A stretch of DNA of 64,000 bases from Streptomyces sp. NBC_01296 (GTDB taxonomy: Bacteria; Actinomycetota; Actinomycetes; Streptomycetales; Streptomycetaceae). The notes beneath the pieces are model-generated. The model was not told where the DNA came from. It made no database searches and saw only the letters and a list, made by a program, of their open reading frames with translations. The first letter of the stretch is position 1, and each line of letters begins with the position of its first letter. The DNA lies in the NCBI RefSeq assembly GCF_035984415.1, contig NZ_CP130720.1, positions 1,860,001 through 1,924,000 on the forward strand. The letters run 5' to 3'. Positions 15,043 through 22,397 of the stretch are shown here, piece after piece. The translations under genes were made by a program, and so were the position numbers.

Positions 15043-15557
15043 TGACGACGCCGAACGACCGGCCCGAACGCCCCGCGCGGGCCGTCCCGCAGCCCAACGC
15101 CGTCGTCGGCGTCGGGCTGGTCGTGGCCGACGCCGAGGGCCGGGTGCTCCTCGGGCAGGCGCACGACGGCCGCTGGGAGCTGCCCGGCGGGAAGGTCGAC
15201 CCCGGGGAGAGCTTCGAGCAGGCCGCCGCCCGGGAACTGGCCGAGGAGACGGATCTGCGGGTGGCTCCCGAGGACGTCCGGATCCTGACCGTCCAGCTCT
15301 CCCCGAAGGCCGGGGTGACCCGTCTGACCGCGGGGGCCGTCACCACCCGCGCCGAGGGCACCCCCCGGGTCACGGAGCCGCACAAGATCCTGCGCTGGCA
15401 GTGGTTCGCCCCGGACGGGATCCCGGACGCCCTGTACGCCCCCTCGACGGCGGTCCTGCGCGCGTGGCGCCCCGAGCTCGGGCCGACCCTGCCGCCCGTC
15501 CCGTCGTACGACTACCCGACGGAGCAGGACCCGACGGAGCAGGACCCCACGGCGTAG
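15042..15557 (+). CDS. Nudix hydrolase
   Basis: A 171-residue pyrophosphohydrolase with the full Nudix box, from GGKVDPGES to RELAEETDL (about residues 48-70), preceded by VGLVVADAEGRVLLGQ. It resembles MutT-like enzymes that hydrolyse damaged or excess nucleoside diphosphate derivatives; the substrate cannot be told. Translation is coupled to the cupin-XRE gene, with GGAG about seven bases upstream of the ATG. The C-terminus ends in PTEQD-PTEQD-PTA, encoded by a 15-bp repeat that continues beyond the stop codon. Confidence 0.9.
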   Translation: MTTPNDRPERPARAVPQPNAVVGVGLVVADAEGRVLLGQAHDGRWELPGGKVDPGESFEQAAARELAEETDLRVAPEDVRILTVQLSPKAGVTRLTAGAVTTRAEGTPRVTEPHKILRWQWFAPDGIPDALYAPSTAVLRAWRPELGPTLPPVPSYDYPTEQDPTEQDPTA

Positions 15558-15605
15558 GGCCCTGCGGCGTACGGCCCTGCGGCGTACGGCCCTGCGGCGT
15601 ACGGC
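15516..15605. repeat. Six-unit period-15 array crossing a stop codon
   Basis: Units 1-2 (15516-15545) are CCGACGGAGCAGGAC, unit 3 (15546-15560) is intermediate and contains the Nudix TAG, and units 4-6 (15561-15605) are identical CCTGCGGCGTACGGC. The array starts inside the gene, encoding PTEQD repeats, and keeps the same 15-base period in the non-coding region. Confidence 0.75.
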
Positions 15606-15666
15606 CCGAGGGCGCAGACCCGCCCGCAGAGGGCCGCCGGCCTGCTGTGACATCTCCCACCCCCTC

Positions 15667-15696
15667 TTGCCACGGGAAAGAAGGCATACCTAAGTT
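15667..15696 (+). promoter_or_regulatory. Probable promoter of a leaderless transcript
   Basis: TTGCCA (15667-15672), an 18-base spacer and TAAGTT (15691-15696) would start transcription at or next to the ATG at 15704. There is no ribosome binding site within 20 bases of that ATG, which fits leaderless initiation. Confidence 0.4.
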
Positions 15697-15703
15697 CAGA
15701 CGT

Positions 15704-15976
15704 ATGGCCCCACACCACCCCACACCCCCCACCGGCCCGGGTACCCCGGCGCTGGTCGACTTCACCGTCGACCTCACCGCGCAGGAGGTGCTCCGCCGGG
15801 CCCAGGTCATGGAAGCCCTCGGCTCCGACTGGGACCCGATCGAGGTACTGCGCGGCGAGGAGGCGGCGTACGACCTGCTGTACTCCGGCCTCGACGAGGA
15901 GCAGCAGCGCGTGTACGACGACCTGGTCGCGGCCGGCGTGCTGCCCTCGCGCGGGGGCGGCCATGCTGCCGCTTGA
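15704..15976 (+). CDS. DUF6400-like small protein
   Basis: A 90-residue acidic protein with a low-complexity Pro/His start and a conserved core (DFTVDLTAQEVLRRAQVMEA, then AAYDLLYSGLDEEQQRVYD). This corresponds to what I know as the DUF6400 family in Streptomyces. There are no membrane segments or catalytic signature. The lack of a ribosome binding site suggests leaderless translation. It overlaps the following gene by 14 bp, and the two are found as a pair. Function unknown. Confidence 0.8.
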   Translation: MAPHHPTPPTGPGTPALVDFTVDLTAQEVLRRAQVMEALGSDWDPIEVLRGEEAAYDLLYSGLDEEQQRVYDDLVAAGVLPSRGGGHAAA

Positions 15977-16220
15977 CCCGCAGGCGGACCTCGGGCGCCG
16001 CGCGTGGGTCAGCTGTCCGAGCTGCAACGACAGCCGCGGGTGCGACCCGTGCGAGCAGCAGCGCACGTGCTCCGACCACTGGCGCTACCTGCTGTCCAAC
16101 ACCGGCAGCCTGCTGCACCTGCAGTGCCCTTCCTGCACTCACGTCTGGGTGCACGAGAGCGGTTTCGGCGCGACCCGTTCCCTGTGGAACCGCATCACGA
16201 GCGGCCGCACCGGGCTCTGA
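15963..16220 (+). CDS. Small Cys-rich, zinc-ribbon-like protein
   Basis: An 85-residue protein with seven cysteines: CPSC and CDPCEQQRTC in the first half, CPSC later. It also has aromatic residues (HWRYLL, HVWVHESGFG). The pattern CPSC-x6-CxxC...CPSC suggests one or two zinc ribbons. It overlaps the DUF6400-like gene and is probably translationally coupled to it. No closer family is recognised; it could bind nucleic acid or a partner protein. Confidence 0.75.
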   Translation: MLPLDPQADLGRRAWVSCPSCNDSRGCDPCEQQRTCSDHWRYLLSNTGSLLHLQCPSCTHVWVHESGFGATRSLWNRITSGRTGL

Positions 16221-16258
16221 CCGGGGCGTTCACCCGGCTGTCGGCCCGGGACGGCGGA

Positions 16259-18331
16259 TCACACACCCGCCGGGGCCCTCTGCGCGAAGTGGCCCTCGCG
16301 CAGGTCCTCCGCCAGCAGCCGCTTCGCGATCGCGTCGGCCGCCGCCCGGAGTTCCTCGCTCCGCGGGCGTCCGCGGTCCTTCTCCAGCTGGTCGCCGAGC
16401 CAGTCGCCCCACGCCTTCGAGATGGTCGCCGCCTCCCGCTCCCCCGCCGGCGTGAGCGTGAAGAAGGTGCCCTCGCGGGTCAGGTACCCCTCCTCGATCA
16501 TCCGGTCGAAGACGGGCAGCAGGACTTCCGGGGGCACGGAACGGCGCGAGGCGACGAGCCCGAGGCTGGCATGGCCGACGGTGCGGGTCATGAGCTCCAC
16601 CTGCATCACCGTCCAGGCGCCCGCCATGTCCAGCCGGGTGTCCGAGGCGTTCACGATCGCCCGCGCCGTCTCCGGCCCCATGTTCCGCACGAGCGTGCCG
16701 ACCGCCAGCTCCAGCAGTTTGGCCGAGTTGCCGGAGGCCGTGGCCGGTGAGGCGAAGCCGTCGCCCATGTCCGTCGAGGCCGCGCGGGCGGTGTCGCGCA
16801 GCCGGACCTGTTTGAGGAAGAGCGCGACGACGAAGCCGATCCCGGCCACCGGAACGGTCCACAGGAACACCGTGTGCAGCGTCTGCGCGTACGCCTCGAC
16901 GATCGGCTCGGCCGCCGCCGGGTCGAGCCCGTGGACGCCCTTGGGGCTCTGGGCCGCCTCGGCCAGCTGGGCCGGATCGCCCCCGGTGGCCCGGGCGGCC
17001 TCGGCGACCGCCTCCTCCAGCGCCGGGCCCAGGGTGTTGGCGTAGATCGTGCCGAAGACGGCCGTGCCGAACGAGCTGCCGAGCGTACGGAAGAACGTGA
17101 CACCTGACGTGGCGGTGCCGAGGTCGGCGTAGTCCACGGTGTTCTGCACCGCGATCGTGAGGACCTGCATGCACAGGCCGATCCCGGCACCGAGCACGAA
17201 CATGTACAGCGATTCCAGCCAGGCGCTGGTCCCCGGGCCCATCCGGGACAGCAGGTACAGCCCGATCCCCATCACGAGGCAGCCCACGATGGGGAAGATC
17301 CGGTACCGCCCGGTCTTGCTGGTGACGTTCCCGCTGAAGACCGACGCGATCAGCAGGCCGATCACCAGCGGCAGGGTCCGTACGCCCGAGACCGTGGCCG
17401 AATCCCCGTCCACGAACTGCAGGTACGTCGGCAGGAACGTCATCGCGCCGAGCATCGCGAAGCCGACCACGAAGCTGAGCACCGAGCAGACCGTGAAGAC
17501 CGGGTTGCGGAACAGCCGCATCGGCAGCATCGGTTCCGCCGCCCGCGTCTCGACCAGGCAGAACAGGGCCAGGGCCAGCACGCCGAGCACGAAGAGCCCG
17601 ATGATCGTCGCGGAGCCCCAGGCGTACTCGTTCCCGCCCCAGCTGGTGGCCAGGATCAGCGCGCTGGAGCCCACCGCGACCAGGGCGATGCCCAGGTAGT
17701 CGATGCGGGTCCCCCCGGCGGCCCGGACCGAGGGGATCGTCCGGGCCGCCGCGATCACCACCAGGATCGCGATCGGGACGTTGACGTAGAACGCCCAGCG
17801 CCAGGTCAGGTGGTCGGTGAACAGGCCGCCGAGCAGGGGCCCGATGACGGTCGCGACCCCGAAGACCGCGCCGATCGCGCCCTGGTACTTGCCGCGTTCG
17901 CGCAAGGGGACCACGTCGGCGATCAGGGCCATGGAGGTGACCATCAGGCCGCCGGCGCCGACGCCCTGGACGCCCCGCCACAGGATGAGCAGGGACATGT
18001 TGCTCGCCAGGCCGCACAGGAACGAACCGGTGATGAAGACGATCGCCGAGATCTGGAAGATCAGTTTCCGGCCGAAGAGGTCGCCGAACTTGCCCACCAG
18101 CACCGTCGCGACGGTCTCCGCGAGCAGGTAGGAGGTCACCACCCACGACATGTGGTCCCCGCCGCCGAGATCCGCCACGATCGTGGGCAGGGCGGTGCCG
18201 ACGATCGTCTGGTCGAGGGCCGCGAGCAGCACGCCCAGCATGATCGTGCCGAAGACGACATTGCGCTGCCGCCGGTCGAGCTCGGGAGGCGCCGCGGCTG
18301 CGGCGGAGGCTTCGGCGGGGGCAGTGGTCAC
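16259..18331 (-). CDS. DHA2-family MFS exporter with fused winged-helix domain
   Basis: A protein of about 690 residues. Residues 15-505 form a 14-TM drug:H+ antiporter of the EmrB/QacA type: ALDQTIVGTALPTIVADL (motif D1), FGDLFGRK (motif A), GVQGVGAGGLM (before motif C). After the last TM comes a soluble region (about 530-690) with a winged-helix/MarR-like stretch (VGHASLGLVASRR, then VFDRMIEEGYL and TLTPAGEREAAT). The start is uncertain: GTG codons at 18331 and 18340 and an ATG at 18373 are in frame; I chose 18331 by the usual family opening (TTAPAEAS). The fusion suggests the exporter carries its own sensing or regulatory domain. Confidence 0.88.
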   Translation of the reverse strand: MTTAPAEASAAAAAPPELDRRQRNVVFGTIMLGVLLAALDQTIVGTALPTIVADLGGGDHMSWVVTSYLLAETVATVLVGKFGDLFGRKLIFQISAIVFITGSFLCGLASNMSLLILWRGVQGVGAGGLMVTSMALIADVVPLRERGKYQGAIGAVFGVATVIGPLLGGLFTDHLTWRWAFYVNVPIAILVVIAAARTIPSVRAAGGTRIDYLGIALVAVGSSALILATSWGGNEYAWGSATIIGLFVLGVLALALFCLVETRAAEPMLPMRLFRNPVFTVCSVLSFVVGFAMLGAMTFLPTYLQFVDGDSATVSGVRTLPLVIGLLIASVFSGNVTSKTGRYRIFPIVGCLVMGIGLYLLSRMGPGTSAWLESLYMFVLGAGIGLCMQVLTIAVQNTVDYADLGTATSGVTFFRTLGSSFGTAVFGTIYANTLGPALEEAVAEAARATGGDPAQLAEAAQSPKGVHGLDPAAAEPIVEAYAQTLHTVFLWTVPVAGIGFVVALFLKQVRLRDTARAASTDMGDGFASPATASGNSAKLLELAVGTLVRNMGPETARAIVNASDTRLDMAGAWTVMQVELMTRTVGHASLGLVASRRSVPPEVLLPVFDRMIEEGYLTREGTFFTLTPAGEREAATISKAWGDWLGDQLEKDRGRPRSEELRAAADAIAKRLLAEDLREGHFAQRAPAGV

Positions 18332-18414
18332 ATCTCGCACTCTCACAGCGCCCCCACCCCGCCGCATGCGCACTGGACCGTACGAGGGACCCCGCCGGGC
18401 TCCCGGGCGCGGGA

Positions 18415-19770
18415 TCAGCGCAGGTAGGCCAGTCCCGGGTGCGTGGCCGCGTAGCCGTCCAGGAGCCGCCGGGCCACTGCGACCGAGTCCACCAGCGGGT
18501 GCAGCGCGAAGGCCTTGACGGCGGCGGCCCGGGAGCGGCTCGCGGCGGCCGCGAGGACCTCCCGCTCGACCGCCTTGACGGAGGTCACCAGGCCCACCGC
18601 GTGCAGCGGCAGCGGGTCCACGGCCACCGGGTGGGCGCCGTTCGCGTCGACCAGGCAGGGCACCTCGATGACCGCCTGCGCGTCGAGCACGGACAGGGTC
18701 GAGCGGTTGCGGACGTTGAGGATCAGCGTGGCCCGCTCGTCCCGGGCGATGGCCCGCATCAGCGCGAGCGCGACCTTCTCGTACCCGCCGGACTCCAGAT
18801 CGCTCTCGTCGCGCTCGCCCGTGCCCGCCGCCCGGCGGTTCTCGGCCATGTACGTGGCCTCCCGCTCGGCCCTGGTCCGGTCCCAGGCGGCCAGTGCCGC
18901 CCCGGCCGGCCGGTCTGCCCGGCCCGCGTCGGCGTAGAACCCGCGCTGCTGGTCGAGCAGGAACGCGCCGCGGGTCTGCTCGGCCTCCGTGTACGCCCGT
19001 ACGGTGTCACGGTTGAAGTAGTAGTAGTGCAGGTACTCGTTCGGGATCGCGCCGAGCGAGCGCAGCCACTCGGCCCCGAACAGCCGGCCCTCCTCGAAGG
19101 ACTCCAGCGCCTCGGTGTCGGCCAGCAGCCGGGGCAGTTCGTCACGGCCGCCGATGCGCAGCCCGCGCAGCCAGCCCAGGTGGTTGAGGCCGACGTAGTC
19201 GATCCAGGCCTCGTCCGGGCGGGCGCCGAGCAGCCGGGCGACGCGCCGGCCGAGCCCCACCGGGGAGTCGCAGATCCCGATCACCCGGTCGCCGAGCTCC
19301 TCGGCCATGGCCTCGGTGACCAGCCCGGCCGGGTTGGTGAAGTTGATGACCCAGGCATCGGGGGCGCTGCGGGCGATCCTGCGGGCGATCTCCCGGGCGA
19401 CCGGTACCGTCCGCAGGCCGTACGCGATCCCGCCCGCGCCGACCGTCTCCTGGCCCAGTACGCCCTCGGCCAGGGCGACCCGCTCGTCCGCGGCGCGCCC
19501 CTCGAGGCCGCCGACGCGGATGGCGGAGAAGACGAAGTCGGCCCCGCGCAGGGCCTCGTCGAGGTCCCCGGTGGCGGTGACGGCCGGGGCGTCGGGCGCT
19601 TTGGAGGCGGCCGCCTGGTCGGCGAGCACCCGGGCCATGGCGCCGAGCCGGGCGGGATCCTCGTCGTACAGGGTCACCTGGGAGACCCGGCCCTCGGCAT
19701 GGTCGCCGAGCAGTGCACCGTAGACCAGCGGTACCCGGAATCCGCCCCCGCCGAGGATGGTCAGCCGCAC
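18415..19770 (-). CDS. Glycoside hydrolase family 4 (6-phospho-beta-glucosidase-like)
   Basis: A 451-residue NAD+- and metal-dependent glycosidase of family GH4. It has the N-terminal dinucleotide site (MRLTILGGGGFRVPLVYGAL), INFTNPAGLVTEA, metal-binding Cys in GICDSPVG and His in VGLNHLGW. Length and motif order match CelF/BglT-like enzymes, which oxidise C3 of the sugar to cleave phosphorylated disaccharides. No PTS or sugar ABC genes are adjacent, so the substrate is unclear. A perfect dyad sits 33 bp upstream of the ATG and probably binds a local repressor. Confidence 0.9.
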   Translation of the reverse strand: MRLTILGGGGFRVPLVYGALLGDHAEGRVSQVTLYDEDPARLGAMARVLADQAAASKAPDAPAVTATGDLDEALRGADFVFSAIRVGGLEGRAADERVALAEGVLGQETVGAGGIAYGLRTVPVAREIARRIARSAPDAWVINFTNPAGLVTEAMAEELGDRVIGICDSPVGLGRRVARLLGARPDEAWIDYVGLNHLGWLRGLRIGGRDELPRLLADTEALESFEEGRLFGAEWLRSLGAIPNEYLHYYYFNRDTVRAYTEAEQTRGAFLLDQQRGFYADAGRADRPAGAALAAWDRTRAEREATYMAENRRAAGTGERDESDLESGGYEKVALALMRAIARDERATLILNVRNRSTLSVLDAQAVIEVPCLVDANGAHPVAVDPLPLHAVGLVTSVKAVEREVLAAAASRSRAAAVKAFALHPLVDSVAVARRLLDGYAATHPGLAYLR

Positions 19771-19802
19771 GCCCTACCGCCCTTCGCCCGTGCCACGATC
19801 GG

Positions 19803-19819
19803 TGCCACGATCCGTGGCA
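19803..19819. promoter_or_regulatory. Operator-like dyad upstream of the GH4 gene
   Basis: TGCCACG-ATC-CGTGGCA is a perfect 17-bp dyad. An additional half site TGCCACG (19791-19797) lies next to it, so GTGCCACGATC occurs twice in tandem. Its position 33 bp from the start codon suits a repressor site. Confidence 0.6.
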
Positions 19820-19901
19820 TCCGCTCCGCGACACGTGATCGACACATGTTGGAGGGCTCCAGTGTCCCCTGCCGGGCGGTGCGGCGGGGGGCTCGGCCGG
19901 C

Positions 19902-20888
19902 TCAGTCCTCCAGCGACGGGACGGCGCGCAGCCGGGGTCCGTGGTGGAGCGGGGCGGCGGTTCCCGGGACCGGACCCGTCGCCGCACCCTGCGGTGCCGA
20001 CAGGATCATGGTGATCCGGGTGAGGCCCATCCCGTCGAGCATCCGGCTGGATTCGGCCACCAGCCGGCAGCGTACGTGCCCCCAGCGCGGGTCCCAGTGG
20101 CGGACGGTCCGCACGGCCCCGTCGCGCTCGGCGGCGTCGGCCCCGTGGGTGCTCAGCCAGTGCGGCACCCCGTAACGGTAGGCCGCTTCCATGAAGGGGT
20201 CGCGGGCCACCTCCTGGCGGATGCTGTTCAGGCCCTCGTCCTCCGGGGCGGCGGCGAGCGCGTTCGCGAACTGGGCCAGCAGCGGGACGCACCAGGCCGG
20301 TTCGTGGTCCTCCAGCACGGCCGCGGCGTCCGGGTGGAACAGCACGAAGCGCAGGAAGTTGTCGTCCGGCAGGGCGGTCGGATGGGGGCGCACCGACTGG
20401 AAGAGCTTGTCGAACGCCGAGTTGGTGAGCGCCACGTCCCAGCGGTGGTCCACCAGGAAGCTCGGGTAGGGCACGGCCTCCATGAGGGCCGCGTAGTCGC
20501 ACAAGTAGTCGCGCTGGGCCGGGTCCTGGGGCAGCCGGCTCTCCTCGGCCGCCCGCCAGGTCGGCGGCGGGTCGCGGTCGACCATGACGCGGAAGAGCCA
20601 GAAGCACTGCCGCTCGCTCATCTCCAAGGCCTCGGCCAGGGCGAGCAGTTTGCGGTCCGTCCATTCCTTGACCAGGCCGCGCTCCCAGTTTCCATAGGCG
20701 CGGACGCTGATGCGGAGCCGGGCGGCGAGGTCCTCCTGGCTCAGGCCGAGCTCCTCGCGCCGCTGGCGCAAAATCTCCTTGCGTCGCTCCGACCGCACTG
20801 CGCCGCGTACGGACTCCTCGCCCGCCAGGCGCTCCTCACCGGCTCGGGCGAGGCCATCGGACGGGCCCACCGCTGCGAGATGTGGCAC
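19902..20888 (-). CDS. XRE regulator with MmyB-like ligand-binding domain
   Basis: A 328-residue regulator. The helix-turn-helix is at about 33-90 (LRQRREELGLSQEDLAARLR, then YGNWERG), followed by an MmyB-like PAS-related domain (about 130-300: YPSFLVDHRWDVALTNSAF, FLRFVLFHPDA, WDPRWGHVRCRLVAES). MmyB-type proteins bind fatty-acid-like ligands. The frame is open to 21104, but the GTG at 20888 has GGGGGAG seven bases upstream, and a good promoter (TTGACA-18-CAGGAT) lies at 20936-20965, inside the longer frame. It is divergent from the XRE / peptidase / seven-TM cassette. Confidence 0.87.
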   Translation of the reverse strand: MPHLAAVGPSDGLARAGEERLAGEESVRGAVRSERRKEILRQRREELGLSQEDLAARLRISVRAYGNWERGLVKEWTDRKLLALAEALEMSERQCFWLFRVMVDRDPPPTWRAAEESRLPQDPAQRDYLCDYAALMEAVPYPSFLVDHRWDVALTNSAFDKLFQSVRPHPTALPDDNFLRFVLFHPDAAAVLEDHEPAWCVPLLAQFANALAAAPEDEGLNSIRQEVARDPFMEAAYRYGVPHWLSTHGADAAERDGAVRTVRHWDPRWGHVRCRLVAESSRMLDGMGLTRITMILSAPQGAATGPVPGTAAPLHHGPRLRAVPSLED

Positions 20889-20935
20889 CGAGAGCTCCCC
20901 CTCTTCACGGTCTGGATCTTCAATTGCCTGTGGCG

Positions 20936-20965
20936 ATCCTGCTACCGACTTCATTCGAGTGTCAA
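20936..20965 (-). promoter_or_regulatory. Promoter of the MmyB-type regulator
   Basis: Reading the minus strand, TTGACA (20965-20960), an 18-base spacer and CAGGAT (20941-20936) match the Streptomyces housekeeping consensus. The site supports a GTG start at 20888 rather than the longer open frame. Confidence 0.6.
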
Positions 20966-21003
20966 CTATCGTGGCAATTCCAGCCTCTTGACAGCTCATT
21001 CCC

Positions 21004-21017
21004 GCCACAGCTGTGGC
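21004..21017. promoter_or_regulatory. Palindrome between divergent regulators
   Basis: GCCACAGCTGTGGC is a perfect 14-bp palindrome in the divergent region between the MmyB-type gene and the XRE cassette. It lies just after a plus-strand TTGACA (20988-20993). AATTGCC (20922) and GGCAATT (20972) form a further inverted pair. The region looks like a shared operator zone. Confidence 0.55.
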
Positions 21018-21106
21018 AAGTTCTGGCCCTGCGGCGGGTCCTCGGCTAGATTCCAAAAGCCGACCATGTGCCCGTACCGACCCGCCGCGATCTAGGAGAA
21101 CCACTG

Positions 21107-21772
21107 GTGACAGACGGCTTCCCGGCTCCCGTCGCGGTGGCCAACGCGCCCCTGGCAGCCACCGTCACGCGCGTCGCCGAACTCGCGGGCAAGATGGGCC
21201 GCGACCTGAACAAGGTCTTCGACCTGCGCCGCCTCTCGGAGGCCTCCGGCGTCCCCGCCGACGTGGTCAGGTCCCTGCTGGACGGCCGGCCCGCCGTCGA
21301 GCCCTGCCTGCAGACGCGCTTCCTCCAGCGTCTCGACCTGCTCCGGCGCACCCGGCTGAAGCCGAACGGGCGCCGCTACACCCAGCAGGAGATCGCGGAC
21401 GGCGCCGGCATGTCGCGGCAGCAGGCCGGCGCCCTGATCAACGGCGACCGCCGGCCCACCATGGAGCACTGCGACGCGATCCAGCGCTTCTTCGGCGTCC
21501 ACGCCGGGTTCCTCACCGCGCACGACGCGGAAGCCCTCACCGACGCGCTCCAGCGGACCGAGCAGCAGCTGCTCCAGGACTTCGCGGGCCGCACGCGCGA
21601 AACCGTACCCGCCCCGGCGGCTTCGACCGGCGATCCGCTGGCAAGACTCCTGCAGAACCACGGTGTGCGGGGCATCGCCTGGCGCGCCGCCCAACTGCCC
21701 AGCGACAAGCACCGGGACAAGGTGACCGAATGGCTGGACATGCTCCTCGAAAGCGTCAAACCGAATGAATGA
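21107..21772 (+). CDS. XRE-like regulator of module copy 1
   Basis: A 221-residue DNA-binding protein. The HTH region (about 75-130) contains RRYTQQEIADGAGMSRQQAG and GDRRPTMEHCDAIQRFFGV. N-terminal to it is a helical LAGKMGRDL/DLRRLSEASGV segment, and the C-terminal part is helical (LARLLQNHGVRGI, VTEWLDMLLESV). The same order is found, with an internal duplication, in the protein at 52249. The GTG at 21107 has GGAG eight bases upstream. It is followed by a small hairpin and then the HELWH protein. It is probably the transcriptional output of the three-gene module. Confidence 0.85.
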   Translation: MTDGFPAPVAVANAPLAATVTRVAELAGKMGRDLNKVFDLRRLSEASGVPADVVRSLLDGRPAVEPCLQTRFLQRLDLLRRTRLKPNGRRYTQQEIADGAGMSRQQAGALINGDRRPTMEHCDAIQRFFGVHAGFLTAHDAEALTDALQRTEQQLLQDFAGRTRETVPAPAASTGDPLARLLQNHGVRGIAWRAAQLPSDKHRDKVTEWLDMLLESVKPNE

Positions 21773-21773
21773 T

Positions 21774-21795
21774 GACCCAGTCGAGAGTCTGGGTC
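21774..21795 (+). other. Small hairpin between regulator and peptidase genes
   Basis: GACCCAG (21774-21780) and CTGGGTC (21789-21795) with an 8-nt loop, starting two bases after the XRE stop, in the only gap inside module copy 1. It could partly terminate transcription or protect the mRNA end. The second module copy has no such gap. Confidence 0.5.
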
Positions 21796-21839
21796 TGATC
21801 CTTGAGTCCTGATCCGGATCCGCGCCGACGGGGAGAACG

Positions 21840-22397
21840 GTGAGCATAGGCAGAGAGCAGCGCCGGTTGTGCAGCGAACTGGTGGCCGGGCTCCGGCTGA
21901 CGGCGCCCGTGGAGCCCGTGGACCTCTACGCCGCCCTCTGCGAGGGCATGAGCAAGCACCGCGGCCGCCGGGTGGACTTCCGGATGGCCTCGTTCCCGCC
22001 GGGGACGGCCAGCGGCCTGTGGCTCGACATGGCGGACCGCGATCTGGTGGTCATCGAGGAACGCACCGCGCCGGACCACCAGCTGGTCATCCTGGGCCAC
22101 GAGCTGTGGCACATGAAGGCCGGCCACTGCAGCCACCACGTCGACGGAGCCGCCGTCGCCGCCCGGCTGCTGACCGACGAGGCCGATCTCGGCGAGACCG
22201 TCCGGCGCGTCGCCGCGCGCACGCGCGCCGACGTCTCGGAGGAGACCGAGGCGGAGACGTTCGGTTTACTGCTGGGCAGCCGCTGCCGGACCTGGCTCGC
22301 CGGTTCCGCGAGCCACCGGGCGCCCGCACAGCGTGACCAGTTGGCGGGCCGCATCGAGGCCTCGCTCGGATACCGGGGGCACAGGAACGACCGTTGA
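21840..22397 (+). CDS. HELWH zincin-like protein of module copy 1
   Basis: A 185-residue protein with the zinc-peptidase motif HELWH (about residues 88-92) after DLVVIEERTAPDHQLVILG, and a downstream EETEAETFG stretch that could give the third ligand. It resembles ImmA/IrrE-type (DUF955-like) peptidases, which cleave XRE-type repressors; databases often call its relatives toxin component of a toxin-antitoxin system. It is strongly similar to the protein at 53286 (shared TASGLWL, IEERT, HELWH). It starts at GTG 21840, with GGGGAGAACG upstream. The stop overlaps the TTG start of the membrane protein gene (TTGA). Confidence 0.85.
   Translation: MSIGREQRRLCSELVAGLRLTAPVEPVDLYAALCEGMSKHRGRRVDFRMASFPPGTASGLWLDMADRDLVVIEERTAPDHQLVILGHELWHMKAGHCSHHVDGAAVAARLLTDEADLGETVRRVAARTRADVSEETEAETFGLLLGSRCRTWLAGSASHRAPAQRDQLAGRIEASLGYRGHRNDR

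Noticed and set aside
15559..15603. CRISPR-like array
   Set aside because: The units are directly adjacent without spacers; it is a simple tandem repeat. No CRISPR array or cas gene is present in the window.
15681..15696. Half of an iron-regulator (DmdR/IdeR-type) box, AGGCATACCTAA, before the DUF6400-like gene
   Set aside because: Only the right half resembles the consensus; the left half is unrelated, and the stretch is better explained as promoter spacer.
21840..22397. Classical toxin gene of a type II toxin-antitoxin pair
   Set aside because: Relatives carry that label in databases, but size, HELWH motif, operon with a seven-TM gene and lack of a small antitoxin favour a peptidase-based regulatory role.
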